Shown: piece by piece, positions 37,290 to 49,755 of the stretch
Layout: every line of letters starts with the position of its first letter
Position numbering within the stretch: the first letter of the stretch is position 1
Position numbers and translations under genes: made by a program
DNA from: Pelargonium tetragonum
Lineage: Eukaryota; Streptophyta; Magnoliopsida; Geraniales; Geraniaceae
Direction of reading: 5' to 3'
DNA length: 57,835 bases
Assembly: GCA_036897445.1 (NCBI GenBank)
Contig: JAYMTL010000125.1
Coordinates: forward strand, 1 to 57,835
The notes under the pieces: model-generated
Told to the model about the DNA's origin: nothing
The model's input: the letters and a program-made list of their open reading frames with translations, nothing else
Databases searched by the model: none

Positions 37290-39489
37290 ACCACTTTCGT
37301 TGTAAAAAAATTTCTATAATTAGATGTCATTAAGAGTTAAGAGTAAAGGATCCTTTTACCTAAAAAGCTCTAAAGGGATTCAATTTCTAACTCAGTTACT
37401 GCTCGCGGTTTATTAAAAATTCTTCTTAAGACAACCCATCGTATACTCCCTGATTAGGTCCCCACTAAATTTGAATAGCAGATAGATAAGGGCTCCCTAT
37501 TTCAGATATCCGGTATCTCCTTGTTATTTTAGGGCTTACTTTTTAGCTTGCACTAGTAGAGTTTTAGAAAAAGGTATCCAGGTCTGGGAAAATTGTAAGG
37601 AGTATTTCTTGGGTGGGCCCTTTTTAATCAGCGAACTCTTAAAGTCTAAGTTTTTTTGTAGAACTTTTTAGAAGAATTTTAAGGTAAAGAATAAGATAAC
37701 AAACAAGTGCAGTAAAATTCGGTATAGGATATAGGATTACCTAAGAAGCTTTGTGTTTGAAAGTTAGTGAATAAGAGAAATTTCTCACCCTTGAAGTAAT
37801 TTCCTCGATGAAAAAAGCATTACATATTAAAGGGAGTCTTGAGCAAAGTTATTAACAAGAACTTCGACGAGAAGCGCGACCTAATTGCAATTCTTGGAAG
37901 GCTTTAGTTCTTATGTTACAGTTTCTCTAGCAGTGGACCTTTTCGATTCATAAGGGAAATTCTATACTTGTTAGGCAAAGAGCTTACTTGCGGGTATTCC
38001 TAAGCTTCTACAGGAGGTATTAGGTAGTGGAGGAGTTTTCCCCGATATTTATTAGGGTCCATCAGATAATTATAGAATAGATATAAAAAGTAGAAATGCC
38101 CTTTAGCGGGCGAGTTTTTAGTAAGAATAACAAGGATAACCCCTTCTTTAATTTAAAGAGAACTCGGGATTCTTATCCACATCTATGGGCTCAGGGCTTA
38201 CACTATAGTAGTTAATCCGGGTTTCACTAACTCCACGTTTGGGTTTTTGTAAAATATCTTTCATATAAAAAGAACTTTTTACTCTTAGGGGTACGTTTCT
38301 GCTCTTAACAGTCAAATTTTTTCTACGCCTATTTTCACTTAGTTTTTCTAGAACGGGTTCCGTAGTATAGAGCTATAGAGATTTCCTGAAGGTTGTAGTA
38401 TAAAACAAAGGTATAAAGGTTTTCTTAAGGACAACTGATTCTATTTTATTAGTTGGCTGCTTGCACATTTATTACTTTGTCTAGGTCTTATACGGAACCT
38501 ATTTAGGATTCTTAGTTTCGGAGACGGGTATTTTAAGTTTGACAAACCTAGAATCTCTAAAGTACAAGGTCTTTTTAAAGTATGTATACTAAGGTTCTCC
38601 CACATCCTTTAACCCCCAGGATATATTGAACTGAAACTAAGAGATACTTAACTAAAGAGGTTTTTCAAGCGGAAGGGCACTTGGTAAAAAGTAAGAAATC
38701 CTGGAATAAAAGTTCTTTTGGAGGTCGCTAGTGGGATTCCTTTAAGTTAGGACGTGCCTTGTAGTTAAGGTATTCTTTGATTATGTATACCCTTAATAGG
38801 TTAGGAGCCTTTTCAATGGAAACTTTCTTTTTGAAAATTAGACTCTTGTCCAGCATGTTTAGAGTCAAGTAAAGGGGGCTTTTAGGGCATAACAAAGGGA
38901 TATATCTTATGAAATGAAACTGTCAAAAGAACTTCCTGCTCGAGGCTTTCTAGTTAATCAAGAATGAGTATATGTTAAGCAAGCCTCCTTCTATAATTAT
39001 ACATATGAAAGACTTTTTCTTTGCCTCTGGTTTTACTAAGTCGGGGTTTTTACAGGAAATGAAGTCAAAATTATAAGGCTTATCTTTGTATCGAGAGTTA
39101 CCCTAGCATGCGCTTTTTCTACGTTTCTTTTTTCCTTACGGTTTTATTTCCTTTGATTGTTTCTGGAAAAATGAAGAAAAAAGTCTATATATAATGACGA
39201 GAAAGTTCATTTGACTAACATGCGTTAAATAAGAAGAAACTTAGACACACTTTCTAATCCAAACTTTAAAGACTTCTAGTAATTAATGTACAATATATTT
39301 TATCAAGCCTATTTTACTCCCTAGCATCTGCTAGAATCTGAGAAGGGCAATTTACAAATATAGATATTATAAGGAGCGGGCTTACCTCGAATTAAAGGCT
39401 TTAGTCCTTATCTTTCTGATCTGGTGTAATTAATAAGTAACAGTGAGTTATTAAGGGCGCGCCTATTCTAGTTATTCTATATCTTGACC

Positions 39490-39730
39490 CTAGAGTAGAG
39501 ATATTTTAGAACTTTCTGGCTAGGATTTGCAACTAAAAAATTTTTGTAAGAAAGTGAACAGTAAAGGGGCAGCCTATAAGATTAAGTCTAATGTTGCTAT
39601 ATTATAGCAAACTCTGATTACGTCAGTTAGTGCAAATTATACTAGGAATCCTTTATAGCGGCTAGAGTGCCCTATAATGAGACTTTAAGTTATAGCATGT
39701 TAATAGTATGGGTAACCCGTTAACTAGAAT
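39490..39730 (+). mobile_element. Possible Ty3/gypsy fossil, RT tail into RNase H
   Basis: FRTFWLGFATKKFL near 39505-39546 resembles LR.FLGFANYYRRFI at the end of Ty3/gypsy reverse transcriptase. An ET..Y.M string near 39687 lies about 55 codons further, which is the normal distance to the RNase H TDAS motif. Both pieces are weak alone; the matching distance raises the odds a little. Broken, old, ends unknown. Confidence 0.28.
39594..39610. repeat. 8-bp arms around one base
   Basis: TTGCTATA and TATAGCAA flank a single T. Present at about chance frequency for this base composition. Confidence 0.8.
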
Positions 39731-40674
39731 ATTAGTTGAAAGGACCTTTACAGAAGTGCTTCTTAGTTTTGGTTTAGCTAAGCTTCAAGGATTCTCTCTT
39801 TTAAGGGTATAAAAAAGCAATAGTATAAGTTACTTACGAGTAGTCTATATTAAAACCCTTTCGGGGAGCAATAGCGTTTCTAAAAGGAAGAGTTTTATAT
39901 AAGACTTTCCTTGGTGTAGCTTTAGGAGTTTCCTTGTGTCCAGGGGAGTCCATGTCCTAGAAAGTCTGTCATTTTTTTATTAAGGACTTCATTTTTAGTA
40001 AGAATAATTTCAATGCTTGTAGCCGCCCACAAGAGTCCTAGTCCTTAGAAGTGAGTTCCAGCAGCTTTTATCTCTTATATACAATAAAAGTTTACCCTTA
40101 TACAGCAAGGCTATGGTAACGAGCGCCCTTTATCAAGGTGTACTTGATATTTTGTATTTTTATCCCGCAAAATAGTCTGACTTCCTCTTCGCTTAAGAAA
40201 AATTCGTATATGTAAGGCATTTCCCGAGTTATCGAACTTATAAAACACCTAGCACAGGGGCTTAGCTAGAATACTATACAAAAAAACCTTCTTTGCTTCA
40301 ACCAAAAAAAGGATCCTGTTTCGTTAATTTCTGCGATATTTAAGGGGCGTTATCTTGAACCTTTTGAAAGTCTTTTCCCTTGTAAAAGAGTACCCTTAAT
40401 TCCGGAGTTAGTAATACAGAGAAGCTTGAGTGTGTCTAGGTGGTAAGCTTTAACAACGGGGTAATTAGGACTAAAGGCAAGCTTGCTTGTTTTTTCTTCC
40501 GCGGATCCAGTTTATAAGTAGTGGGTGCTATAGCTATTGAAAGTCGAGTTTTAGGTTATATAAGACAGGTTAGCTACGAAGAAAGCAGAGGTCTTAAGAA
40601 GAAACAAGCTTTGAGTAAGAGGTAAGTAAGTTAAAAAGTATGACAGGAAGTATGAGGGGGTATATTCCTTTTAC

Positions 40675-40870
40675 TGTCTATACTACTGTAACTAAAAAAA
40701 ACCTAAAACCACTATAATATTCTACTGCAATTACTATACTTATTTATTAGTTTATATACATAACTAGCATAACTATCAAATAAATAAAGTAACTCTATTC
40801 CAAAACTTTACTAACTTTCCCACTAGTAATACATATTCTACTTCTACTAGCTAGTACTAAACTTCTTGTA
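40675..40870. other. Strand-asymmetric RIP tract beside purine-rich block
   Basis: About 8 CA and 3 TG in 40681-40860, with all three TG in the first 60 bases, and very little G in 40741-40860. A purine-rich block (40565-40675) comes just before it, the reverse order to that at 35.75 kb. Confidence 0.45.
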
Positions 40871-41180
40871 GAATACCGGGATTTCTGTTCAAGCTAGATT
40901 AAGCAGAGAAAAAGGAAAGAGGACTTATGCCAATTTCTAAACCCTCTTGAAGTAAATGTCTTAATAACTATAAAGAGAGATAGGCTTGGCGACGAGCGAA
41001 AATCTGCTTAAAAGCCCTCGCTGTAAGATTTTTCTTTTATTTTTATTTAGCAAGCACAGCTTATAAAAAGAGGATTTAATTGCTTTTAGTCATACTTGGA
41101 CTCGGTAAGTACACTTCTGTGCGGCACTAAAAGGGACCTTGGAAAAGAGATTATCACTTGCTTTAAGAAAGAGAGCGCTT

Positions 41181-41366
41181 TTAGGAAGTTAATATAGGAC
41201 TAAATAAGATGCCTCTTTCGCTTTTGGAGTTACTGACACGGGAGCTTAGAGCCTTAGAGAATATAGGACCATTTTCCTGGTCTAGAGCATAGTATTCAAT
41301 AGGGTTGCTCTTTCCCCGAGGCATTCCACTAAAACTAAACCCATTTCTTGCTGTCTCAGTTCTCAT
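41181..41366 (-). mobile_element. Likely Ty3/gypsy fossil, RNase H
   Basis: This is one of the best matches. ETARNGFSFSGM near 41357-41322 aligns with ETDAS.(G)FA.G(G)(V/M), the first catalytic motif of Ty3/gypsy RNase H. NPIEYYALDQEN near 41306-41271 then aligns with HPIAYYS.KL...E.N, with the normal spacing of about 20 residues. KAL follows where KEL is expected. The copy is broken and isolated; neither reverse transcriptase nor integrase was recognised beside it. Confidence 0.5.
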
Positions 41367-43237
41367 TAACTTATACTTCTAATCTAGAGTTCTGGGTATT
41401 TACTACCCTACCTCTAAAAAACCTTGTTGTTCCTTTCGAGATTCAGTTAACTTGTAATTAAGCGATTTATACAATATTTATATACAACAGGATGTATACT
41501 ATAACTTTTACAGGAGTTTGAATTTCTAAGGGTCGAGCTCTAGCCTTTGCTTCAAAAGAAAGAGGTTCGGGTATTAGGCATAGCCTATACACAAGATCCG
41601 TAGAGAGAAAATCTTTCAGTTAGAGAATTTATAGCAATAGGTTTTCCTTGTTTATAGTATAGATGAAAAACGCAAGGGGCTCTAAGAAAATTCACAATTA
41701 CTTGTTGAAAGTCCTCCTCAATATAGGGAAGTTCCTCGCTTGGAAATTTAAGGAGATATCCTGTATAAGGAAATAAGGAAAAGCTTGTTTTATTTCTCTC
41801 TCGTTAGTAACACAAAGTGGTTATAAAGTCAAAGACTTGAGCGGGGAAGTTTTTATCCTTTTCGAAATCTTTAGCAGAGATATATTATTAATTATGGATC
41901 CAAAAAGAACTGTAGTATAGAATCATTCCCGTATTAGCCAAAAATTTTGTCGTATTCAATGAGCAGGGTAACCATATTACCTTTAAATAGGATTCTTTTA
42001 AGAGATACATCGACTAAAAAAAATATAGATAAAAATCGCGGAAATACTCCCGAAACGTAAGACTGACTGCGCACTCTGCTAATTTTTAACATAACATTTT
42101 GGACCTAAAAGATTATAATCTCGGTTTAATCCTTTTTCTCCATTCATTGCAGGTAGACTAGAAAGAGTTCACCATTCTTGGATAAATACACGAAAAGGGA
42201 AAGCTTAGACTGGGGCTTATGATTTGTAACTGGAGGGGGTCTGTTAAGAAACTTTTAAGTAAACCGGTAACATTTCTTTTATTCGAGCAGTGTAAAAGAA
42301 AGTACTATAAGATTGCAATTTTATTATAATAAATACTAAAGGCATTCTCATTAGACTCTAAGCTTTCTAACAGAGTTTTCGGTACTCCTATGCCTCCGGA
42401 TTTCTCCTTTTGTATTACGTATGACATTTCTTTTCTTATTCCTGATTTGAGTTTAATCTATATTTCGAACTAAAAATATTCTTTGCTATAACATAAAGGA
42501 TTACTCATCCGCGAGAATTTAGGGGTGAGTACCTCGTTCATCATACAAAGGAATAGGGTTGTGTAAAGTGCATACCTTAATTTTAAGAAGCTTTTGACTT
42601 CGGTATTACCCTCTCCTTTCTAATAGGACTTGAGAAATTTACAACCTTGCCTTCTTTTAGCTACTCCCTTCTAAAATAAATAAGGTAGACGCTAAAACAA
42701 ATTCTCGTAGAATTTTTCTAGTATTGGATTCATTACTACGAGGTGGCGCCGGGTTAGAGGCTAGAGGAATGCTTTAAAATGAATCGTTAGGGTTTTCGGT
42801 ATAGTCTGTTCATTACAAAAGTAGAGTTGAGAGGGCCTCGACTTTTTTGCACCATCCGAAGCACGTAAATATTTAAACGAGATACTAAAGCTACCTTACG
42901 AAAAAAAAAGTTTTATCCTTAGGTTCTATTATCAGATGTTATTAAAATAGGATTTACTGAAATTTATTCGACTTTCTAATAAGGGATTCCCTTTTCAATA
43001 TAAAATTTCTGCGCCTAGTAAAGCCAGTTACTAAAATCTAAATAGGTTCGCACTTGAAAAATCTTTTAAGGTTTAGACTCGAAGAATTACTCTGCGTAAA
43101 AGGTTAAAATATCTAAATTGATTTTATATCTTTTTATAAAAAGAGTTGCCATGGGTTTTCACTTTAACTTTAAGAGGCTAAGTTTCATTATTATTTTTTA
43201 AGAGGAAATGCGCCGAAGAACCTTATAAAAACTAAAA

Positions 43238-43633
43238 ATGAGACGCTTCTCTAAATTTAAAGGAACCCTTTCAGTACATAAAAACTTCAAAGAAAAAAGA
43301 ACTTTGACTTTATCTATACAAATAGAAATAGAGTCTAAAACAGGCCAGTCCAAGGATCCCTGCAAAAGAGTCTCTAGCATACCCTGGGAGAATACTCACG
43401 TCACGAGAATTTTAGTATACTCATTTGTTATGTTTGTTATGGACAAAAGTTTAATAAGAATTGATAAAAACTTGTGTATTAACTGGGTATTTACTCCCTT
43501 TTTAGAATCTCCCGACTATCCAACATCCGCGTTCCAAAAGAAAAGTATAGCTAGACCCAGAGTAAGAGATTTGTATCCTGAAAATATAGAGAGATTAAGT
43601 CTCCGTTTCCTCTTTTGGCGTGGTGGAACTTAA
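43238..43633 (+). mobile_element. Longest open frame; possible Ty3/gypsy RNase H end
   Basis: At 131 codons this is the longest frame in the window, about what chance allows. DKNLCINWVF near 43463-43492 recalls the RNase H motif TDHKNLEY(F/W). Third-position G+C is 44 of 131 by hand count, the same as the surroundings, so there is no sign of selection on codons. No ribosome-binding or promoter-like context. If it is not a retrotransposon relic it is a random frame. Confidence 0.25.
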
Positions 43634-43998
43634 TAAGGGCTGTGAGGAGCTTTTCCACAGTATAGGTATTCCAAGGGGTTTTATACCAACTTCATACAAC
43701 CGGGCAGTTCTTAAAACTTAAAAGACAAGGAAGTCAAACTAACATATATGTAGGCGGGATTTTTAAACTCTTAATTTTCGAAAGGCATACAAAGTAGACA
43801 CTCAACCCAATAACCCTTAAAAACTCTCCAGGCTTTTCCCAGCCGGATATAGTATATAACGAGAATTTTTTTAGGGAAAGCCCTATTTTCAGGCTTACAC
43901 TAACGGATTTTTGGAAGATTTTCTACTATAACCTACCTATTTTTAAGAGCGGTCTGGGTTACTCCCCCCTTTTGGAAGTATAATAAAAGCACTCCCAG

Positions 43999-44018
43999 CA
44001 TATACTTTCATATACTTT
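43999..44018. repeat. 10-bp tandem duplication
   Basis: CATATACTTT occurs twice head to tail (43999-44008 and 44009-44018). Probable slippage. Confidence 0.85.
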
Positions 44019-44099
44019 TAGAGAAACTTTGAGAAATAAATAGTAAAGAAACTCAGTATAACTTTTAAAGAAAAACCTTCTAAAAACCCTTTATACTTT

Positions 44100-47000
44100 T
44101 ATACTACAGAACCCCTAACTTTGACTCAAAAGATTTACAATAGTACAAGGCGCTCTAAGGTTGCCTGAAATTCCTGTAAAAGCGACTTTGACTTTTAAAT
44201 AAAGAAGAGAATTACAAAAGCTTACTCTGCTAGATATAGGAGCCAAGAACCTAGAGTTTCTCTTACTCGACCCCTTCACATTTTGATTGTAACCTTACTA
44301 CCTTTTTGCAGCTTTAGGCATTTATCTAATCTAATTAGAATTGAAACCTTGTCAAAAACCAGTAAAAAGTCTTTCGTATCAAGCTATACTACAATTTTTT
44401 GACATTAACTAAAGTTCTTAATCCCGTGATTTTCTGCAAACACTCCTTAGATACATAAATAAAAGCTTAAAAAAATGAAGAGCTCCTCTGACAAAGGTAT
44501 AAAAAGAGCTGAAGAAAGAGGACTTTAAGCCTTTAAAAGCTATTGTTACTTACACTTGATTCAGAAAGATAAGAAAAAAGCACTTAAGAAAATTTTCATT
44601 TTATAAGATTTTCAGTTACCGCTTACACCTATAGGAGAGTCCTTTTTGGATCTATAAAGAGGCTTATTTTCTATTTTTAGTAGAATTCCCTTTAAGCTAA
44701 CACAGCTTTAACAAGTTTGACAATAAGTATCCATTAAGTAAAGAGTAAATAATACAACACAACGCTGAGAGGGCCCCGCTTTGTGAAATCTTTCTTATTA
44801 AGTCCCTTAAGGGAGAGAAAGAACTTGACCCACCTCATAAGCAAAAATTAGAATGTAAATCAACTACGAGGTACAGCATCTTGCAGGATTTATATAGAAA
44901 CTCCTAATCGAAGTATAACTAGCAAAGAAGTACTTGGAACCCCTTCTCTTTGAGATGAGACCGAGAAATTCCTCTAGACTATAGGAGCAAATATATGAGA
45001 TTGCATCTAAGGTTTTGAGTGAAAAACACATTCTATTTTAGGAAAAGTCTGATAAGGATATTAAAGCCCTAATCCATGTAAGAAATACAAATAATAATAA
45101 TAAACAAATGAACCCTCTATGACCTTGTTTAAGTATACAAAATTTGAAAAGAGCCTTGTAGGTTAAAATAAAAATTTCCTGGTTAAGAATTGAAAAAAGA
45201 AAGTTGAATAAAAGATTTACGGCACCCTAGCTTCGGAGTTCTAATTGATTAAGCGTATATATGTTTCCCTACTTTCAAAGGGAAGTTCAACCAAAGCCTT
45301 TTTTGGTGTCAGTCAGGGTCCATAACAGGTTTCCTTGTAAGTTAAGACAAGAGCTCCTCAACCCTCTTGTTATTTAAGTAGTGTTGTTTTTATTTAGGAT
45401 CTTTTTATTTGCGTAAGTTCTTATATTAAATTAAAAAGGCTGGGTATGCAAAGCTTTACTTTAAACGGAGTAGAACTCTTTTTAGTAAATTAGTTTCATG
45501 AAAAAGTGAACTCTTTAAGATAAAAGAGAAATGTAGATAAAAAGACTCACTGCAAGGGCTTCCCTCCTATTTGATTTGAAGTCTCTAAGAAAACGAGTTA
45601 TTCTTTTAAACGGAGCTGTTTGAGATTGGCGTTATTAGTAAAAAAGAAAATTCGCGTTTTTTCTTTCATAATTTAATTGGAGAATTAGGGGCTTTTGCGA
45701 GATCTTAAGAAATCGAGTTGATAAGAGCCTTCAGGGTATTCTATAAAATAGCTTTAAATTAGGGAACTCTCACAAGATATAAGGGGGTCATTACATCTTA
45801 ACTATTGATTATCTATTCTTTAGTAGCAGCCTAACTATAAGAAATCCACTTGGTTATGCGCGTATACTCTCAGTTTAATACGAATTATCTAGAATTAGAG
45901 TAAATAGAGGCTGGGAGGATGAGTGGGGTCTGCTTACATCTCCAAATAGAAGGGCTTTTTATCGAGAAAATTCTGCGATGTGCTTTAATTAAAAAGAGTT
46001 AGATAATCAGCATAATTTGCGTAGTACAGAAAGATAAGCTCGCGCTATAAATTATTCCTTTATTTTGTGTCCTGTCATATTTAGGATTTGCTGCTAAAAC
46101 GAAACCTCGAAAAGTCTTTTAATTCTTATGAACAAGCTCCCCTTTTGTATCCTAAGCCATAATACAGAGCTTATTTCCTCGGAATATTCGTTTATCTAAG
46201 AAGCACCCGCCAAAGGCAGGAGTGTGACATAGGAAATACCTTCACTTATAAATTCTAAATGATAGTAGCGGGGGTTTTGTAATTATATTTACTTTAGGTA
46301 GTAAGATAGTCCGGGATTAAGGCGAGCTTGTTTTAATATGTTATTTCAAAAGGCATCAACTGTAATTCCACACCTAAGTACCTGTTAAACTGCATTGTTA
46401 AAGCTTAAAGAGTGGGTTTTTTTACAGTCTACCTTTACTAAGTATACTTATGCCTGAAAAAACTTAACTCGAAAAGAAAGAGCTAACTAGGCTAAAATCT
46501 CTCTTATACTAAGACTTGCACTAATCCTCACAGTTTTCAAACCGATAAATATAGACATAGACCACAAATAGGAGAATAACTAGGAGAATAACAAAAAAGA
46601 CTAGATTAGATATTTCAATTTTGGCAGTAGAAGGATCCAATGAACAAGCAAAATATGAGATAGAAATGGCACAAGTTCTTTGGAGCTTCGGGAGTCTTTT
46701 AAGCAAATAACACAGATTTAGGCTTTTAAGTTATCTGGATATTTAGCTTTCATAAGCCGCCTTTACTTATATATAATCAGGATTTATGTTAGTGGAGACC
46801 AGAGTTTCAAGGGATTTTGTGAGGTAAGGGATGTACTTTTACAAGGTTGTGCTCCAATATTCCATGTTTTGGGGCGCTATAAATAAAATTAACGGAACAA
46901 AGTCTATAAATCTAAAAGTCTTGAGTAATTAAGCTAAAAGTCTTTTGTATTGCTTGTTCCTTATTTTCCAGTTTGACTTCGGGCGGGGGAGCCTCTAAAG

Positions 47001-49400
47001 AGGGGTACAGGGAAAGCAAGTAGGAAAGGTATACGTCCCTCTGAGAAGAGTAAGCTACGGAAGACTGGTCTAGCTCTAGGGAAGGGGTCAGGCAGTTTTC
47101 TTATCTTTCTGATCCAGTTAAACTTAGGAATAAATACAAAGGAAAAGTTTAACAAAAGGGAGTTGCTTTGTGAGTTAGATATTTAGGAGTTAGCTTAACT
47201 AGAAGAATTCTCTCCTTTAATAGATATCTTACTTACTAGTCTAAGTTTTTTTTAGGACAGGGGTAAAATGCACTAAATAAGGATGACTCATAGATAGCTT
47301 AACAACTATAGGAATGAAAACGAATGAATACCCTACAGGATACTCAGTACAAATTCCTAAACAACTATACAGCTAAACCTAAAAACAAGTAAACGCCCTT
47401 GCATGAGCACACGTTATTCTAAGGGTCTTCCTTTGCTTCTTGGTTTCCTATTCCTGATAATGAAGATGTTACCGAATAAAAGGGCTTAACAAAAGTATAG
47501 GAAGGGAGTTTTTTTATTATTTACTAATGGAATAGATAGTTATAAAGTGTATAAACTGTAGGATTAGTAGTCATTATAGTCTAAGGTATATTCTCCCAGC
47601 TCCCTATTCTTTTCGTTAAAGAGGGGAGAGCCCTAATTAAAGGCAGTATCGGACCCAGTTAATAAGAATTCTACTTCTCTCAGTAGATAAGGTTTACTAA
47701 TTAAAGGGAAGAAATTTGAGCATACAGCTGCTTTAAAGACTTTAAGAATTCAAAGTAAGAAGAGTCTCAACTAATGAGAACTAAGTTTAGGCTGTAAAAA
47801 AGCTTTTTGTTAATTAAGGATTTCCAGAATCTACCTAAAGGGGATTTCCCTTAGTGCCTTTACTGCCATAGAGTATTGTACTGCGGGGCTACTCACTGTC
47901 TGTATTCTGCAATCCAATTCAAATTAGTAAGTTATAAGGAGCTATTAAAGTTTTCAGTTCAGGCACACAGAGGAATTTAAAGTAGAAATGAGGAAATCCC
48001 TAATATCTTGATTACTCTTGGGCAATTCTAGTCCAGAATGAAATAGAGTGTATAGGAATTTGAAAGGTTATTTCTTGACTTATTGTTCCTTATTTTTTGT
48101 CATAACTACCGAACTTGTATACAAAAAGTTATTCTGGGGTTACTTAATGTGAAGTAGATCTTGTAAATTTCTTTGACTTCTTATTCCTTGCTAATTTTTT
48201 CCAAGGGAGTCCAGTTACCACTAACTGGGTTATATATCATTCTGTTTTTTTACCAATTCTACGAGACATTTAGATCGTGTATAGAGAGGAAGAAAGATCC
48301 GGCTTAGTCTTTTTAATCCTTTAGATCTTCCACTTCTATAGGGCTTTAACCCGCGGCAATTCCCTCTATTCTATTTAGCAGTGCTTTACCACTCGAATTC
48401 AAAGAACATTGAACAAAGGCAAAATAAACGAATTCTTGGATATTTATATAACTAAGATTCCCTTTTATTTACCACTCATTTTTGTGAAATAAGAGTTTTT
48501 CCATACTTTTGACATTTCAAAATATTTTAATATAAAATAACAAAGAAGTTAGTTATAGTGTGCTGGGTTGAAGTTGACTACCTGCGTTTATCAATTAGAT
48601 AAATAATTAGAAATTTATATTCTATATAATTACACCCCTCTTAGTCTTTAGTAAAAAAAAGTGCCTAATATATTTTATTATATATGGTTAGCGTGTTAAT
48701 CTCTGTGCGCGGCAGTCTAATAAAAAACCTCTTTTTTTAGATATACTAGCTGTCTTCAACAAAAAAAGGAGGCTCTAATATTGCCAGAAATTACCTTTTA
48801 AAAGTCTAATTGATAGTATAACGAGCGTGGTCTATCTAAGAGGGGTGTTCTATATCTTAGAAATTTCGGAAGCTTTGTAGGGTATATTTAAAAATAGACT
48901 AGGTAGGTACTTAGACCCCTAAAAAACAGAAAAAGAAGTACTAATCAACAGTATTCCCACTAAAGTTCGTGATATAGCGCGGAACTTACTAAGGCGGTGT
49001 AAATAAGATATAAGTAGCGTTGCAAAAGGATTCTCTAAAAAGGGATTCTTAAAGTATTAAATGCTTATCTAATTCTTCAACAGGTGCCTAGGAGATTGGT
49101 AAACACCTCGAGCTTGTATAGACAATTCCCCTTTAAAACTAAAAAAGCTCGCTTATTCAAGATAAAACAATTATTTTGGAATTTAGTAAGAAAAACTCTT
49201 ATTTAAGTGCTTGTTATTCTATTTTAAATATACTTATTTTAAGCAGCTCTCAAAAGTCCAATATTTTTAGTAAATTCTAAGTGCTAGTAGCCACTTTATC
49301 TTTGGTAATGGCCCTTCACTAGTAACGCAGGCTAAACTTGGTTCTTGTAATTACGAAAGATTTTATATAAAGAATAGGCTCCCAACCTTCAAAAGCTAGT
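44100..49400. other. Long stretch without recognisable gene
   Basis: Only 61-64-codon unrecognised frames (46521-46706 and 46961-47155, both minus). It contains an A-rich, partly CA-kept tract at 47281-47400 and the 12-bp palindrome AAAAAGCTTTTT at 47797-47808. RIP-like composition. Confidence 0.5.
46569..46592. repeat. 12-bp perfect tandem duplication
   Basis: TAGGAGAATAAC is present twice head to tail (46569-46580, 46581-46592). Such a pair is unlikely by chance in a window this size, which supports natural DNA with replication slippage. Confidence 0.92.
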
Positions 49401-49407
49401 AAAATAG

Positions 49408-49468
49408 CAGGAAGTTCTAGATATCAACTACCGACTTGGTAGGTAGTTGGTAATGCAAAAGCTTCCTG
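49408..49468. repeat. Nested fold: 7-bp outer stem enclosing 11-bp hairpin
   Basis: CAGGAAG (49408-49414) pairs with CTTCCTG (49462-49468). Inside it, TATCAACTACC (49422-49432) pairs with GGTAGTTGGTA (49442-49452), with one G-T pair and a 9-nt loop. This is the most elaborate short fold seen. The 7-bp outer stem recalls a tRNA acceptor, but there is no T arm or anticodon arm. Confidence 0.75.
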
Positions 49469-49741
49469 AAGTAGGTTCAAAGCGCTCTGCTTTAGCATAA
49501 GTACAAATCTCAATAAAACAATGAAGAGTAAGAAATCCCTTATTTAGCAAGGTCATAAAAAGATCCCTTTAGAGTAAAAAGCCCCTGAAAGTCAAAACTT
49601 GGAGAACTTTGAGGCAGGCGTACAAGAGATGTAGGATATATGACAAGAGTATAACTATGCCAACTCCTTTAGGGAAGCTTATTCCAAGTCAAGGTCAAAG
49701 CATTTTTTTATCAACAGAACGCAAATGCTGAAATTAAAAAG

Positions 49742-49755
49742 TAACTTTAAAGTTA
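49742..49755. repeat. 14-bp perfect palindrome
   Basis: TAACTTTAAAGTTA is fully self-complementary. Several of this length are expected by chance at this base composition. Confidence 0.9.

Noticed and set aside
48340-48410. GAGTGGTAAAGCAC on the minus strand, like a tRNA D arm
   Set aside because: Downstream GGGTTAAAGCCC is not a T loop; bases fold as simple hairpins.
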